From UBA7803 sp040219135 (lineage in GTDB: Bacteria > Pseudomonadota > Gammaproteobacteria > Pseudomonadales > Azotimanducaceae), in NCBI GenBank assembly GCA_040219135.1, contig JAVJTA010000007.1:1-64000 (forward strand): 64,000 nt of DNA, in the 5' to 3' direction. The notes beneath the pieces were generated by a model that was not told the DNA's origin, ran no database searches, and saw nothing but the letters and a program-made list of their open reading frames with translations. The stretch's first letter is position 1, and each line of letters begins with the position of its first letter. The position numbers and the translations under genes are program-made. Of the stretch, positions 37,582 to 45,698 are shown piece after piece.

Positions 37582-38163
37582 GTGAATCTGTTGCTGTCAA
37601 TCCGTAACTATCTGGTTTTCAACGCATTATTAGCGATCGGCGTGGCCGGGTGCGCGGCTCTGCCCGCGCCCGGACCGGCGGAGGGCGGGTTCAATCTGCG
37701 CGGCAAGATCGGCGTCGTGCAGGGATCGGAGAGTTTCTCGGCGCGCCTGCTCTGGCAGCAGCGCGGCGACGCCTTCGACATCGACCTGTGGGGGCCGCTG
37801 GGCCAGGGGCGGGTCCGGCTGAGCGGGGCCGGAAACTACCTCGAACTCACCGATGCCGATGGCTCGGTCCTCGATCGCGGACCCGCCGACGCGGTGATGA
37901 CCCGGAATCTCGGTTGGAGCCTGCCGCTCACCGTGCTGCCGTACTGGGTGCGTGGTCGTCCGGCCCCGCGCCTCGCCGTGGCCGACGAGATCCGCGATGA
38001 GGCTGACCGTCTCGCCGGCTTCGCACAGCTCGACTGGCGGGTGGAGCTCGACCGCTATGCGGCGGTGGCCGACGGAGCATCCGAGCAGTACCTGCCGAAT
38101 CGCATCACGGCGCGTCGCGGCGACGCCCGGGTGCGCCTGGCGGTATCACGGTGGCAATTTTAA
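37582..38163 (+). CDS. lolB: Outer-membrane lipoprotein receptor LolB
   Basis: 193 residues with a GTG start. A lipoprotein signal (FNALLAIGVAGC) makes C24 or so the lipid-carrying residue; the mature part has the FNLRGKIGVVQG...SARLLWQQ pattern of LolB and the half-barrel WGPLGQGRVRL strand. LolB receives lipoproteins from LolA and inserts them in the outer membrane. ispE normally follows; here a tRNA promoter follows directly. Confidence 0.9.
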   Translation: MNLLLSIRNYLVFNALLAIGVAGCAALPAPGPAEGGFNLRGKIGVVQGSESFSARLLWQQRGDAFDIDLWGPLGQGRVRLSGAGNYLELTDADGSVLDRGPADAVMTRNLGWSLPLTVLPYWVRGRPAPRLAVADEIRDEADRLAGFAQLDWRVELDRYAAVADGASEQYLPNRITARRGDARVRLAVSRWQF

Positions 38164-38189
38164 GCCGTTGATTTAGCGGGATAATGAGT

Positions 38190-38218
38190 TTGACAGGCCC
38201 GGACGGGGTGAGCACAAT
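38190..38218 (+). promoter_or_regulatory. Strong sigma-70 promoter of tRNA-Gln and prs
   Basis: A perfect -35 TTGACA (38190-38195), a 17-bp spacer and CACAAT (38213-38218), about 50 bases before the tRNA. Transcription would begin near 38225 and probably runs on into prs. Confidence 0.7.
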
Positions 38219-38273
38219 AGCGCCCCTCGCGCGCCGGGGCGGTTTGCGGTGCGCCTGTCCCGACGGTTTCCGG

Positions 38274-38348
38274 TGGGGTGTCGCCAAGTGGTAAGGCACC
38301 GGGTTTTGATCCCGGCATTCGCAGGTTCGAATCCTGCCACCCCAGCCA
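38274..38348 (+). tRNA. tRNA-Gln (UUG)
   Basis: A 75-nt cloverleaf: acceptor TGGGGTG (38274-38280) pairs with CACCCCA, U1-A72 as in other glutamine tRNAs. The anticodon stem CCGGG/CCCGG encloses the loop TTTTGAT with anticodon TTG at 38306-38308. T-arm GCAGG-TTCGAAT-CCTGC. Discriminator G and an encoded CCA (38346-38348). A glutamine tRNA just before prs also occurs in Pseudomonas. Confidence 0.97.
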
Positions 38349-38384
38349 ACATCTTCTAGCGCTCGGTTTCAGGGGAAGTCATCA

Positions 38385-39329
38385 GTGGCGAATCTCAGGA
38401 TTTTTGCGGGCAGCTCCAATCGGCTGCTCGCAGAGCGGGTCGTACAGGAGATGCGCAAGGAACTGGGGCAGGCTTCGGTCGGGCGTTTCAGTGACGGCGA
38501 GGTCAACGTCGAGATCGAGGAGAACGTCCGCGGCGAAGATGTCTTCCTGCTGCAGTCGACGTGTGCGCCGACCAACGACAACCTGATGGAACTGATGATC
38601 ATGGCCGACGCCATGCGACGTTCCTCGGCGTCGCGCATAACGGCCGTGATCCCCTATTTCGGCTACGCCCGCCAGGACCGCCGGCCGCGCTCGGCCCGGG
38701 TGGCGATCAGCGCCAAGATAGTTGCCGACATGCTCGACGCGGTCGGCATCGACCGGCTGCTGACGGTGGATCTGCACGCGGATCAGATCCAGGGCTTCTT
38801 CAAGATGCCGGTGGACAACGTGTACGCGTCACCGGTGCTGGTCGATCACATGCTCGCCAGAAGCTACGAGAAGCCGATTATCGTGTCGCCGGACATCGGC
38901 GGCGTGGTCCGGGCCAGAGCCATCGCCAAACAGGCCAATGACCTGGATCTGGCGATCATCGACAAGCGCCGCCCCCAGGCCAATGAGAGCCGGGTGATGA
39001 ACGTGATAGGCGATGTCGTCGGAAAGACCTGCGTGATGGTGGACGACATCGTCGATACCGCGGGGACGCTGTGCGCCGCGGCGCTCGCGCTTAAGGAGTA
39101 CGGCGCCGCCAGGGTGGTGGCGTACATCACCCATCCCGTACTTTCCGGACCCGCGCTCGCACGGATCGGCGATTCGGAGCTGGACGAGATGGTGGTCACG
39201 GACACCATTCCGCTGTGCAGCGAAGCGGAGAAACACGCAAAGATTACCCAGCTCAGCCTGGATCGGCTCCTCGCCGAGGCGATCCGCAGGGTGAGCAACG
39301 AGGAATCCATCAGCGCGATGTTCCGATGA
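38385..39329 (+). CDS. prs: Ribose-phosphate pyrophosphokinase
   Basis: 314 residues with a GTG start behind AGGGGA. Motifs include FSDGEVNVEIEENVRGEDVFLLQS, the YFGYARQDRR ATP loop and the PRPP-binding CVMVDDIVDTAGTL. It makes PRPP for nucleotides, histidine, tryptophan and NAD. It follows the tRNA by 36 bases. Confidence 0.97.
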   Translation: MANLRIFAGSSNRLLAERVVQEMRKELGQASVGRFSDGEVNVEIEENVRGEDVFLLQSTCAPTNDNLMELMIMADAMRRSSASRITAVIPYFGYARQDRRPRSARVAISAKIVADMLDAVGIDRLLTVDLHADQIQGFFKMPVDNVYASPVLVDHMLARSYEKPIIVSPDIGGVVRARAIAKQANDLDLAIIDKRRPQANESRVMNVIGDVVGKTCVMVDDIVDTAGTLCAAALALKEYGAARVVAYITHPVLSGPALARIGDSELDEMVVTDTIPLCSEAEKHAKITQLSLDRLLAEAIRRVSNEESISAMFR

Positions 39330-39414
39330 GCGCGCTGAAGGTGTGCATGGTGCCAGGTTTGGTCGCGGACCCGGCGCTCGAAATCAACGTCTCAACAGAC
39401 AGGAGTTAACGATC

Positions 39415-40110
39415 ATGCGTCAGCAGATCGAGGTCAAAGCAGAACTGCGCAAGGACGTGGGGAAAGGTGCGAGCCGCCGCCTGCGTCGCGCGGGCGAACT
39501 GGTCCCCGGGATCATTTACGGGGGCGGTCGGGAGCCCCAGTCCCTGACCCTCAACGCCAACGCGTTGAGGAAGGCGCTGGAGTTCGAATCCTTCTACTCG
39601 CAGGTACTCAACGTCGTGGTCGACGGCGACGCCCAGCAGGCGGTGCTCCGCGACATTCAGCGCAACCCCGTTTCGGAGAAGGTCCAGCACATCGATTTCC
39701 TGCGCGTCAGGGCGGATCAGGAACTGGACGTGCACATTCCTTTGCACTTCATCAACGAGGAGCAGTGCGTCGGCGTGCGGTTGAACGGTGGCAGCATCGT
39801 GCACAACATGAACGAAGTGGAAGTGCGTTGCCTGCCGCAGGACCTGCCTGAGTACATCGAGGTGGACATGGAGGCACTCGACATCGGCGACGCCATTCAT
39901 CTGTCCGATCTCAAGCTGCCGCCGAACGTCGAGATCCTGGCATTGGCCCAGGGCGAAGACTACGACTCGAGCGTGGTCACGGTGCTCGCGCCGCGTGGCC
40001 CGAGCGATGAAGACGAGGCAGAGCAGGAAGCCGCTGCCGCGGCCTCTGCGGAGGCTGCCGAAGCCAAGGAAGAGGCTGAGGACAAGGACGAAGAAGAGGA
40101 CAAGGACTGA
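39415..40110 (+). CDS. rplY: 50S ribosomal protein L25 (CTC form)
   Basis: 231 residues from the ATG at 39415, which has an excellent AGGAGTTAAC ribosome-binding site. The N-terminal L25 domain (ELRKDVGKGASRRLRRAGELVPGIIYGG) binds 5S rRNA; the CTC-type beta domain follows and the end is an acidic, alanine-rich tail of about 35 residues. E. coli has only the short L25; the long general stress form is common in pseudomonads. Confidence 0.95.
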   Translation: MRQQIEVKAELRKDVGKGASRRLRRAGELVPGIIYGGGREPQSLTLNANALRKALEFESFYSQVLNVVVDGDAQQAVLRDIQRNPVSEKVQHIDFLRVRADQELDVHIPLHFINEEQCVGVRLNGGSIVHNMNEVEVRCLPQDLPEYIEVDMEALDIGDAIHLSDLKLPPNVEILALAQGEDYDSSVVTVLAPRGPSDEDEAEQEAAAAASAEAAEAKEEAEDKDEEEDKD

Positions 40111-40131
40111 CCGCACGGGGCCGATAAAGCG

Positions 40132-40746
40132 ATGCCGCCGATCCGCCTGATTGTGGGCCTGGGAAATCCGGGCCCGCAGTATCGGGATACCCGCCACAAC
40201 GTTGGCGCCGAGTTCGTGGCGGCGCTCGGCCGTCGTTACCGCATTCCGCTCGTCGAGGAGTCGCGCTTCAAAGGACAGGTGGGGCGCGGCACGGTGACCG
40301 GGCACGAGGTCCGGCTGCTGCTGCCGTCGACCTACGTGAATCTGTCAGGTGACGCCGTCGGTGCTCTGGCCCGGTTCTACAAGATCGAACCGCCGGAAAT
40401 CCTCGTTGCCTATGACGAGATGGCCTTCGAGCCGGGCGTGGTCCGGATCAAGTCCGGCGGTGGCGACAACGGCCACAACGGCATCCGCAGCGTGATCGCC
40501 GGTCTCGGCAGCCGCCGGGACTTCCAGCGTCTGCGCATCGGCGTGGGTCATCCCGGCGATCGCAGCCGGGTTTCGGCCTACCTCACCTCGGTTCGCATGC
40601 CCGAGGACGAGCGGCGACTGCTTGCGGAGGCCTACGACCTGCCCGAACCGGTGCTGCGGCATCTGCTCGGCGGCGATCTCGAGAAGGCCATGACCGACCT
40701 CCACAGCCGCGAGGCGCCCGGTGGGGCAGCACAGGAAGAGGACTGA
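40132..40746 (+). CDS. pth: Peptidyl-tRNA hydrolase
   Basis: 204 residues. The catalytic histidine is H22 in GNPGPQYRDTRHNVG; KSGGGDNGHNGIRSVIAGLG is the second signature. It rescues tRNAs from dropped-off peptides. The final 10-15 residues are a variable tail. ychF starts at the base after its stop. Confidence 0.96.
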   Translation: MPPIRLIVGLGNPGPQYRDTRHNVGAEFVAALGRRYRIPLVEESRFKGQVGRGTVTGHEVRLLLPSTYVNLSGDAVGALARFYKIEPPEILVAYDEMAFEPGVVRIKSGGGDNGHNGIRSVIAGLGSRRDFQRLRIGVGHPGDRSRVSAYLTSVRMPEDERRLLAEAYDLPEPVLRHLLGGDLEKAMTDLHSREAPGGAAQEED

Positions 40747-41838
40747 ATGGGATTCAAATGTGGCATCGTCGGAATGCCCAACGTGGGCAAATCGACGCTG
40801 TTCAACGCGCTCACGAAGGCGGGCATCGGTGCGGAGAATTTTCCGTTCTGCACCATCGACCCCAACACGGGGGTCGTACCGGTGCCGGATCCGCGTCTCG
40901 ACGAGGTCGCCCGGCTCGCCAGGTCGGCAAAGGTCGTGCCTTCCGCCATGGAGTTCGTCGACATCGCCGGGCTGGTGGCGGGAGCGTCCAAGGGCGAGGG
41001 CCTCGGCAACCAGTTTCTCGCCCACATCCGTGAGACCGACGCCATTGCCCACGTGGTGCGCTGCTTTGCCGATGACAACGTCGTCCACGTCTCCGGCAAG
41101 GTATCGCCGGGCGACGATATCGAGGTCATCGACACCGAGCTGGCGCTGGCGGATCTGGAGACCGTCGAGCGTGTCTACGACCGTACCCGGCGCACGGCCA
41201 ACGCCGGAGACAAGGAAGCGAAAGCACTGCTCGAGGTGCTCGAGACGGTGCGCGAAGCGCTCAATCAAGGTCGGCCGGTACGATCTCTGAAGCTCGCCTA
41301 TGAGGAAATCAGGCGGCTGCACGAGCTCCACCTGGTGACGGCCAAGCCGGTGCTCTATATCGCCAACGTCGCCGAGGACGGTTTCGAGGACAACCCGCTG
41401 CTCGATGCGGTGGTGAACCAGGCGCGCGCGGAGGGTGCCGAGGTGGTTCCGATCTGCAATAAGATCGAAGCCGAGATCGCGGAACTCGAAGAGGACGAGA
41501 AGGCCGACTTCCTCGAGGCGCTGGGATTCGCCGAGCCAGGGCTGAATCGCGTGATCCGTGCCGGCTACCACCTGCTGGGGCTGCACCACTTCTTCACGGC
41601 GGGCCCGAAGGAGGCTCGCGCCTGGACCATACCCATCGGAACCCGGGCGCCTCAGGCCGCTGCGGCCATCCACACGGACTTCGAGAAGGGTTTCATACGT
41701 GCCGAGGTCATCGCCTATCAGGACTACGTGACCTGCGGCGGCGAGCAGGCTGCGAAGGACGCCGGCAAGTGGCGACTGGAAGGGAAGGAGTACGTCGTTC
41801 AGGATGGCGACGTGATCCTGTTCCGCTTCAACGTCTGA
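40747..41838 (+). CDS. ychF: Ribosome-binding ATPase YchF
   Basis: 363 residues of the Obg family with G1 GMPNVGKSTLFNAL, the G2 region ENFPFCTIDPN, G3 DIAGLVAGAS and the altered G4 (NVAED) that makes family members prefer ATP over GTP. A C-terminal TGS domain ends with YVVQDGDVILFRFNV. It is linked to translation under oxidative stress in E. coli. Confidence 0.96.
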   Translation: MGFKCGIVGMPNVGKSTLFNALTKAGIGAENFPFCTIDPNTGVVPVPDPRLDEVARLARSAKVVPSAMEFVDIAGLVAGASKGEGLGNQFLAHIRETDAIAHVVRCFADDNVVHVSGKVSPGDDIEVIDTELALADLETVERVYDRTRRTANAGDKEAKALLEVLETVREALNQGRPVRSLKLAYEEIRRLHELHLVTAKPVLYIANVAEDGFEDNPLLDAVVNQARAEGAEVVPICNKIEAEIAELEEDEKADFLEALGFAEPGLNRVIRAGYHLLGLHHFFTAGPKEARAWTIPIGTRAPQAAAAIHTDFEKGFIRAEVIAYQDYVTCGGEQAAKDAGKWRLEGKEYVVQDGDVILFRFNV

Positions 41839-41840
41839 GC

Positions 41841-42602
41841 ATGACCATGAACCAGAACGATGACGACTCGCGGCCGCAGCACTTCGGCGGTTCGATCGAA
41901 CAGACTCTTGCCGGCGGCGCCGACCTCGAGATCATGCCGGTCATCCGGGAAGCCTGGCAGCGCATCGACGGCATCAAGGGGATTCTGGTCGGCGGCCTGC
42001 TGCTGGTCTACGCCGCCGTCGTCGTGGTGTCTGTCCTGCTCGGCGGGCTGTTCGGGGTGGAGGAGCAGAGCCTGATCGCCAGCAGCATCAGCCAGCTGGT
42101 GATCATGATGATCGTCTATCCCTTCGTCGCGGGGGTGTTCATTCTCGGATTGAAGCGCAGCGTCGGACTGCCCGTGCGCTTTGAAGACCAGTTCGCGTTC
42201 TACCGCGAACTGCTGCCCATCGTCGCCGTGGGCGCCCTGCAGAGCCTGGTGACTTTCATCGGCTTCGCCCTGCTGATCCTTCCCGGAATCTATCTGACGT
42301 TCGCGCTCAGCCTCGCGGTACCGCTGAAGGCGGAGCGCAACCTGCCGATAACGGACTGTCTGATCGTCTCGCTGCGCCTGGTGAACAAGAAGCTGTTCGA
42401 GGTGGTGGTGCTGTCGCTGGCCGCCATGGCCCTTGCCATCGTCGGCGTGCTGAGCGTGATCGGGTGGATCTGGACCATCCCGTGGACGCTGATGATGGTT
42501 TCCATCATCTACCGTCAGCTGGCGGGGTACACGCCGGACGGCGCCGGCACCGGCGGGCGCGACCCGAGCGCCGGACCGCCACGTGGCAGCATCGAGGTCT
42601 GA
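41841..42602 (+). CDS. Uncharacterised integral membrane protein
   Basis: 253 residues from ATG 41841 (a second ATG at 41847 is equally possible), two bases after the ychF stop, so probably cotranscribed. After about 45 hydrophilic residues there are four to five membrane helices (for example GILVGGLLLVYAAVVVVSVLL and FIGFALLILPGIYLTFALSL) with the LLILPGIYL...VPL pattern found in several uncharacterised bacterial membrane families. I do not recognise a named family and see no catalytic motif. Confidence 0.75.
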   Translation: MTMNQNDDDSRPQHFGGSIEQTLAGGADLEIMPVIREAWQRIDGIKGILVGGLLLVYAAVVVVSVLLGGLFGVEEQSLIASSISQLVIMMIVYPFVAGVFILGLKRSVGLPVRFEDQFAFYRELLPIVAVGALQSLVTFIGFALLILPGIYLTFALSLAVPLKAERNLPITDCLIVSLRLVNKKLFEVVVLSLAAMALAIVGVLSVIGWIWTIPWTLMMVSIIYRQLAGYTPDGAGTGGRDPSAGPPRGSIEV

Positions 42603-42627
42603 GATCCACGGTCACGGGCGCCGGCAT

Positions 42628-42656
42628 TTGACATCGACCATGGCAGAAACGAAAAT
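42628..42656 (+). promoter_or_regulatory. Sigma-70 promoter of tRNA-Met
   Basis: TTGACA (42628-42633), 17-bp spacer, GAAAAT (42651-42656), with transcription predicted near 42663, nine bases before the tRNA. Confidence 0.65.
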
Positions 42657-42671
42657 CTCGCGCCCTACTCT

Positions 42672-42748
42672 GGCTACGTAGCTCAGCTGGTTAGAGCACA
42701 GCATTCATAATGCTGGGGTCGTTGGTTCAAGTCCAACCGTAGCTACCA
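42672..42748 (+). tRNA. tRNA-Met (CAU), elongator type
   Basis: A 77-nt cloverleaf very close to E. coli elongator tRNA-Met: D-arm GCTC-AGCTGGTTA-GAGC, anticodon stem CAGCA/TGCTG with loop TTCATAA (anticodon CAT at 42706-42708), T-arm GTTGG-TTCAAGT-CCAAC, CCA encoded at 42746-42748. It has no C-A mismatch at 1-72 and lacks the three G-C anticodon-stem pairs of initiators. The first acceptor pair is G1-U72 where E. coli has G1-C72. Confidence 0.93.
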
Positions 42749-42849
42749 CCTCTTCCCTCGTCCGCTCCGTCCGTGAACCGTGGCGGACGCGGCGGAACGA
42801 ATCCTGCACCATACGTTCCACGCTCGTCTTCGGTTGGAACCCGTGGCCT

Positions 42850-43800
42850 ATGACGGAACTGCTCTTGATCGCGCTCGGGGTCGCCCTGCTGACCGCAGGC
42901 GGCGAGCTTCTGATCCGCGGTGCGCTCGCCGCGGCGCGACGGCTCGGCGTCTCGCCGCTGCTCAGCGGTCTGGTGATCGTCGGCTTCGGCACCTCGGCGC
43001 CGGAGCTGGTGGTGTCGGTGAATGCCGCCCTGGCGCGTCGCCCCGACATCGCCATTGGCAACGTGGTCGGCAGCAACATCGGCAACGTCCTGCTGATTCT
43101 CGGCGTCTGCGCGTTGATCACGCCGTTGACGGTCAAACCACTGGCGCTGCGTCGCGATGCCGTAGCCGTGGTGGCGGCCAGCGTGCTGTTCATCGTGCTG
43201 GTCGCCGGCAGCGCGCTGGCGCGTCCGGATGGCGTCGTGCTGCTTGGCATGCTCGCGGCCTATCTGGTCTGGGCCTACGTCAGCGAGCGCACACTGGTGG
43301 CGCCGGCAGCGGAGCTGCATCTGGCGGAAGAACAGGCCTTGACCGCGTTGCCTCACTCCGGGCTTGCCATCGGGGCGGCTGTGGCGGCCGGACTGATCCT
43401 GCTCGTCGCCGGCGCGGAGTCGCTGCTGAATGGCGCTGTGGCGCTGGCGCTCGATATGGGGTTGTCGGAAGCGGTGGTGGGTCTGACTCTCGTGGCGGTA
43501 GGAACCTCCCTGCCGGAGTTCTCGATCTCCCTGATCGCCGCCATACGTGGTCAGGCCGACGTCGCCGTAGGCAACGTGCTGGGCAGCAACGTGTTCAACC
43601 TGCTGGGCATTCTCGGGGTGTCGGCACTGCTGCAGCCGCTGCCTGTGACCGGGCGTATCATCGAGTTCGATCAGTGGGTGATGCTGGCCGCCGCGCTGCT
43701 GCTGCTGGTGTTTCTCCACACCGGCAGACGCCTGAGCCGGCTGGAAGGAGGCATTCTGCTGCTCGGCTACGTCGGCTATCTGGGATACAGCCTGGTCTGA
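42850..43800 (+). CDS. Calcium/sodium antiporter (YrbG-like)
   Basis: 316 residues with ten helices in two inverted halves. The ion-binding alpha repeats are GFGTSAPELVVSVNAAL...GNVVGSNIGNVLLILG and AVGTSLPEFSISLIAAI...GNVLGSNVFNLLGILG. These are the signature of the K+-independent CaCA exchangers such as YrbG. The cation is inferred. It follows the tRNA and seems monocistronic. Confidence 0.9.
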   Translation: MTELLLIALGVALLTAGGELLIRGALAAARRLGVSPLLSGLVIVGFGTSAPELVVSVNAALARRPDIAIGNVVGSNIGNVLLILGVCALITPLTVKPLALRRDAVAVVAASVLFIVLVAGSALARPDGVVLLGMLAAYLVWAYVSERTLVAPAAELHLAEEQALTALPHSGLAIGAAVAAGLILLVAGAESLLNGAVALALDMGLSEAVVGLTLVAVGTSLPEFSISLIAAIRGQADVAVGNVLGSNVFNLLGILGVSALLQPLPVTGRIIEFDQWVMLAAALLLLVFLHTGRRLSRLEGGILLLGYVGYLGYSLV

Positions 43801-44053
43801 TGAACGGTCGGGAACACGTCGGGGCATCGGTTGCGTTCAGTCCCGGATCCCCTCGACCCGAGTGGGCGGCATCCGCGTGTATCGGCGCGTGTGCTGGATG
43901 CTCGCATGGCCGAGGTAAGCCTGCCCTCGCAATGACCGGAGGCAAGTATCGGCGGGCCGAGGATCAGCCCCGCCACCGCGCTCTGGTGCGAACGGCTTTC
44001 AAAGTTGCTTCATTCGATCTAGAGTTTTCGGCGGGGTACTGGGACACTGAGCA
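43801..44053 (+). other. Intergenic region without recognisable gene
   Basis: 253 bases between the antiporter and a lipoprotein gene. Short ORFs here do not look real. The stretch GCCCTCGCAATGACCGG (around 43921) resembles the kind of motif seen in dispersed intergenic repeats of other genomes, but only one copy is in the window. I see no clear promoter. Confidence 0.4.
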
Positions 44054-44695
44054 ATGAGACCGGCACTAATGAGATCGGTCGCGCCGTTGACGTTGGCCTG
44101 CATCTGCATCGGCGGCTGCGGCGGTGGTGGCGGCAGCGGCCCCTCGGCGAGCGCGCCGGCCCAGCCCGCGTCGAGTCCGCCTCCTGCGCAACCGAGCCCT
44201 CCGAAGGTGCCCGACATCAGTTTCGTCGCGACCGACGCGGTCGTGCAGTCGGGGACCACGACGACCCTCACGTGGACGTCGGCAGACTCGACGTCCTGCC
44301 GGGCCAGCGGCGACTGGTCCGGGCCAAAGGGTACGGACGGCGCTGAGACGGTCGGGCCCTTGCAGGCTCGCGCGACCTACACCCTCACCTGTGCAAACGG
44401 CAGCGAGAACGCGGTCGCCATGCTGGCCGTAGACGTTCGCAGTGCCGTCACCATCGAATGGAGACCGCCCACGGCAAACGTCGACGGAAGCAGCCTCGAG
44501 GATCTGGCCGGTTTTCGCATCTACCAGGGTTCCGCGAGCCGCGATTACGATGATTCCGTCCGGATCAATGACCCGGCGGTCACCCGTCATGAGGTGCTGC
44601 TGATCTCCGGCCGCCGTTTCGTCACCATGACGGCGCTCGACGCCGAAGGCAACGAGAGCGCCTTCTCCAACGAGGTCGTCAGAGTCGCCCCGTGA
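44054..44695 (+). CDS. Putative lipoprotein with fibronectin III-like end
   Basis: 213 residues. A lipoprotein signal ends CICIGGC, followed by a glycine run and a Pro/Ser/Ala-rich linker (residues 28-50). Then comes an Ig-like segment (TTTTLTWTSADSTSCRASGDW...YTLTCANGSENA, two cysteines that could form a disulfide) and a final fibronectin type III-like stretch (FRIYQGSASRDYDDSVRI...VTMTALDAEGNESAFSNEV). Surface binding or matrix role is a guess. An in-frame ATG at 44069 is an alternative start. Confidence 0.7.
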   Translation: MRPALMRSVAPLTLACICIGGCGGGGGSGPSASAPAQPASSPPPAQPSPPKVPDISFVATDAVVQSGTTTTLTWTSADSTSCRASGDWSGPKGTDGAETVGPLQARATYTLTCANGSENAVAMLAVDVRSAVTIEWRPPTANVDGSSLEDLAGFRIYQGSASRDYDDSVRINDPAVTRHEVLLISGRRFVTMTALDAEGNESAFSNEVVRVAP

Positions 44696-44714
44696 GCAGG
44701 CCGAACCCCGAGCC

Positions 44715-45152
44715 ATGACCGACGATGATCCCGTGCCCGATCCCCGTGCCGACTTCTTCGAGCGCTTCGACGACGTTCCGTTTCACCGCTACCTCGGCCT
44801 GCGCCTGAAGGAGCGCCGCGACGGCTTTGCGCGTCTGCGTCTCGAGGTCGGTGAGCACACGCCGACCGGTATTGGCGGCAGCGTCAACGGCGGCGTGATA
44901 GCCACGCTCGTCGACATGGCGGTGCTTCCGGCGGTGTTCACCGGCATGCGCGAGGGCAGCCTGCCTGCGGGAACCGCGGATCTGCAGGTGACCTATCTGC
45001 GCCAGGCCCACGGGACGTGGCTGGACGCCGAAGCGACGGTGATCAAACGCGGCCGCCAGCTGTGCGCGGTGGAGGTGAGCGTTCGCAACGACGACGGCGT
45101 GCTCTGCGCCCGGGCTCGCGTGCTCTACGCGCTGCGTTCGGGTTCGACGTGA
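44715..45152 (+). CDS. PaaI-like hotdog thioesterase
   Basis: 145 residues with the hotdog helix region TGIGGSVNGGVIATLVDMAVLPAVF and the strand LQVTYLRQAHGTWLDAEATVIKRGRQLCAVEVSV. The pattern fits the PaaI/YbgC-type acyl-CoA thioesterases. The NGGV...D pair corresponds to the usual catalytic neighbourhood. The substrate is unknown. It overlaps the acetyltransferase gene by four bases. Confidence 0.8.
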   Translation: MTDDDPVPDPRADFFERFDDVPFHRYLGLRLKERRDGFARLRLEVGEHTPTGIGGSVNGGVIATLVDMAVLPAVFTGMREGSLPAGTADLQVTYLRQAHGTWLDAEATVIKRGRQLCAVEVSVRNDDGVLCARARVLYALRSGST

Positions 45153-45676
45153 GCCTGCCGGACGGGTTCCGGATCGTCCGTCGCGACGTCTCGTTCGCAC
45201 CGCAGCTTGCAAACCTGTTCGAGCACTATCTGCACGATATGGCGGAGTGGTTTCAGTTCGATACGGGCCCGGATGGGGCTTACCGCTACCCGGTGCACGG
45301 GTGCTGGCAGGACGACGGCGTCGTGTACGTGCCCTACGCAGGGAACATTCCCATCGGCTTCGCCGCGGTGGCGTGGCTGGCTGCCGAGGACCAGGCTGAG
45401 TGCCGCGACATGAAGGAGTTTTTCGTCGTTCGCCGGCACCGGCACGGTGGTGTCGCGGACGCGCTTGCCGGTCATGTCTGGGATCGGCACCCGGGTCCCT
45501 GGGTGGTTCGGGTGTATCGCGGCAACCGACCGGCACTGCCGTTCTGGCGCAGGGCGGTGGCAGCCCATAGTAGCGGCGCCTTCAGCGAAACGGAGCAGCA
45601 GTCGAACGACAAGAGCTGGAGCTACTTCAGCTTCGTCAGCGACCCGGTCAACCGGGAAACCACGCCATCGTCCTGA
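45149..45676 (+). CDS. GNAT family N-acetyltransferase
   Basis: 175 residues from the GTG inside the thioesterase stop (GTGA). It has the GNAT pattern: FRIVRRDVSFAPQLANLFEHYLHDM at the start, GFAAVAWLAAE, MKEFFVVRRHRHGGVADALAGHVWDR (motif A, acetyl-CoA loop RRHRHGG) and WVVRVYRGNRPALPFWRRAV (motif B). The substrate is unknown. Confidence 0.78.
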   Translation: MSLPDGFRIVRRDVSFAPQLANLFEHYLHDMAEWFQFDTGPDGAYRYPVHGCWQDDGVVYVPYAGNIPIGFAAVAWLAAEDQAECRDMKEFFVVRRHRHGGVADALAGHVWDRHPGPWVVRVYRGNRPALPFWRRAVAAHSSGAFSETEQQSNDKSWSYFSFVSDPVNRETTPSS

Positions 45677-45698
45677 GGCCTGTCGGCGCCGTGGACGG

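Noticed and set aside
42672..42748. Reading the CAU tRNA as initiator or as tRNA-Ile2
   Set aside because: It lacks the initiator's 1-72 mismatch and GGG/CCC anticodon-stem pairs, and its arms match elongator tRNA-Met better than known Ile2 tRNAs.
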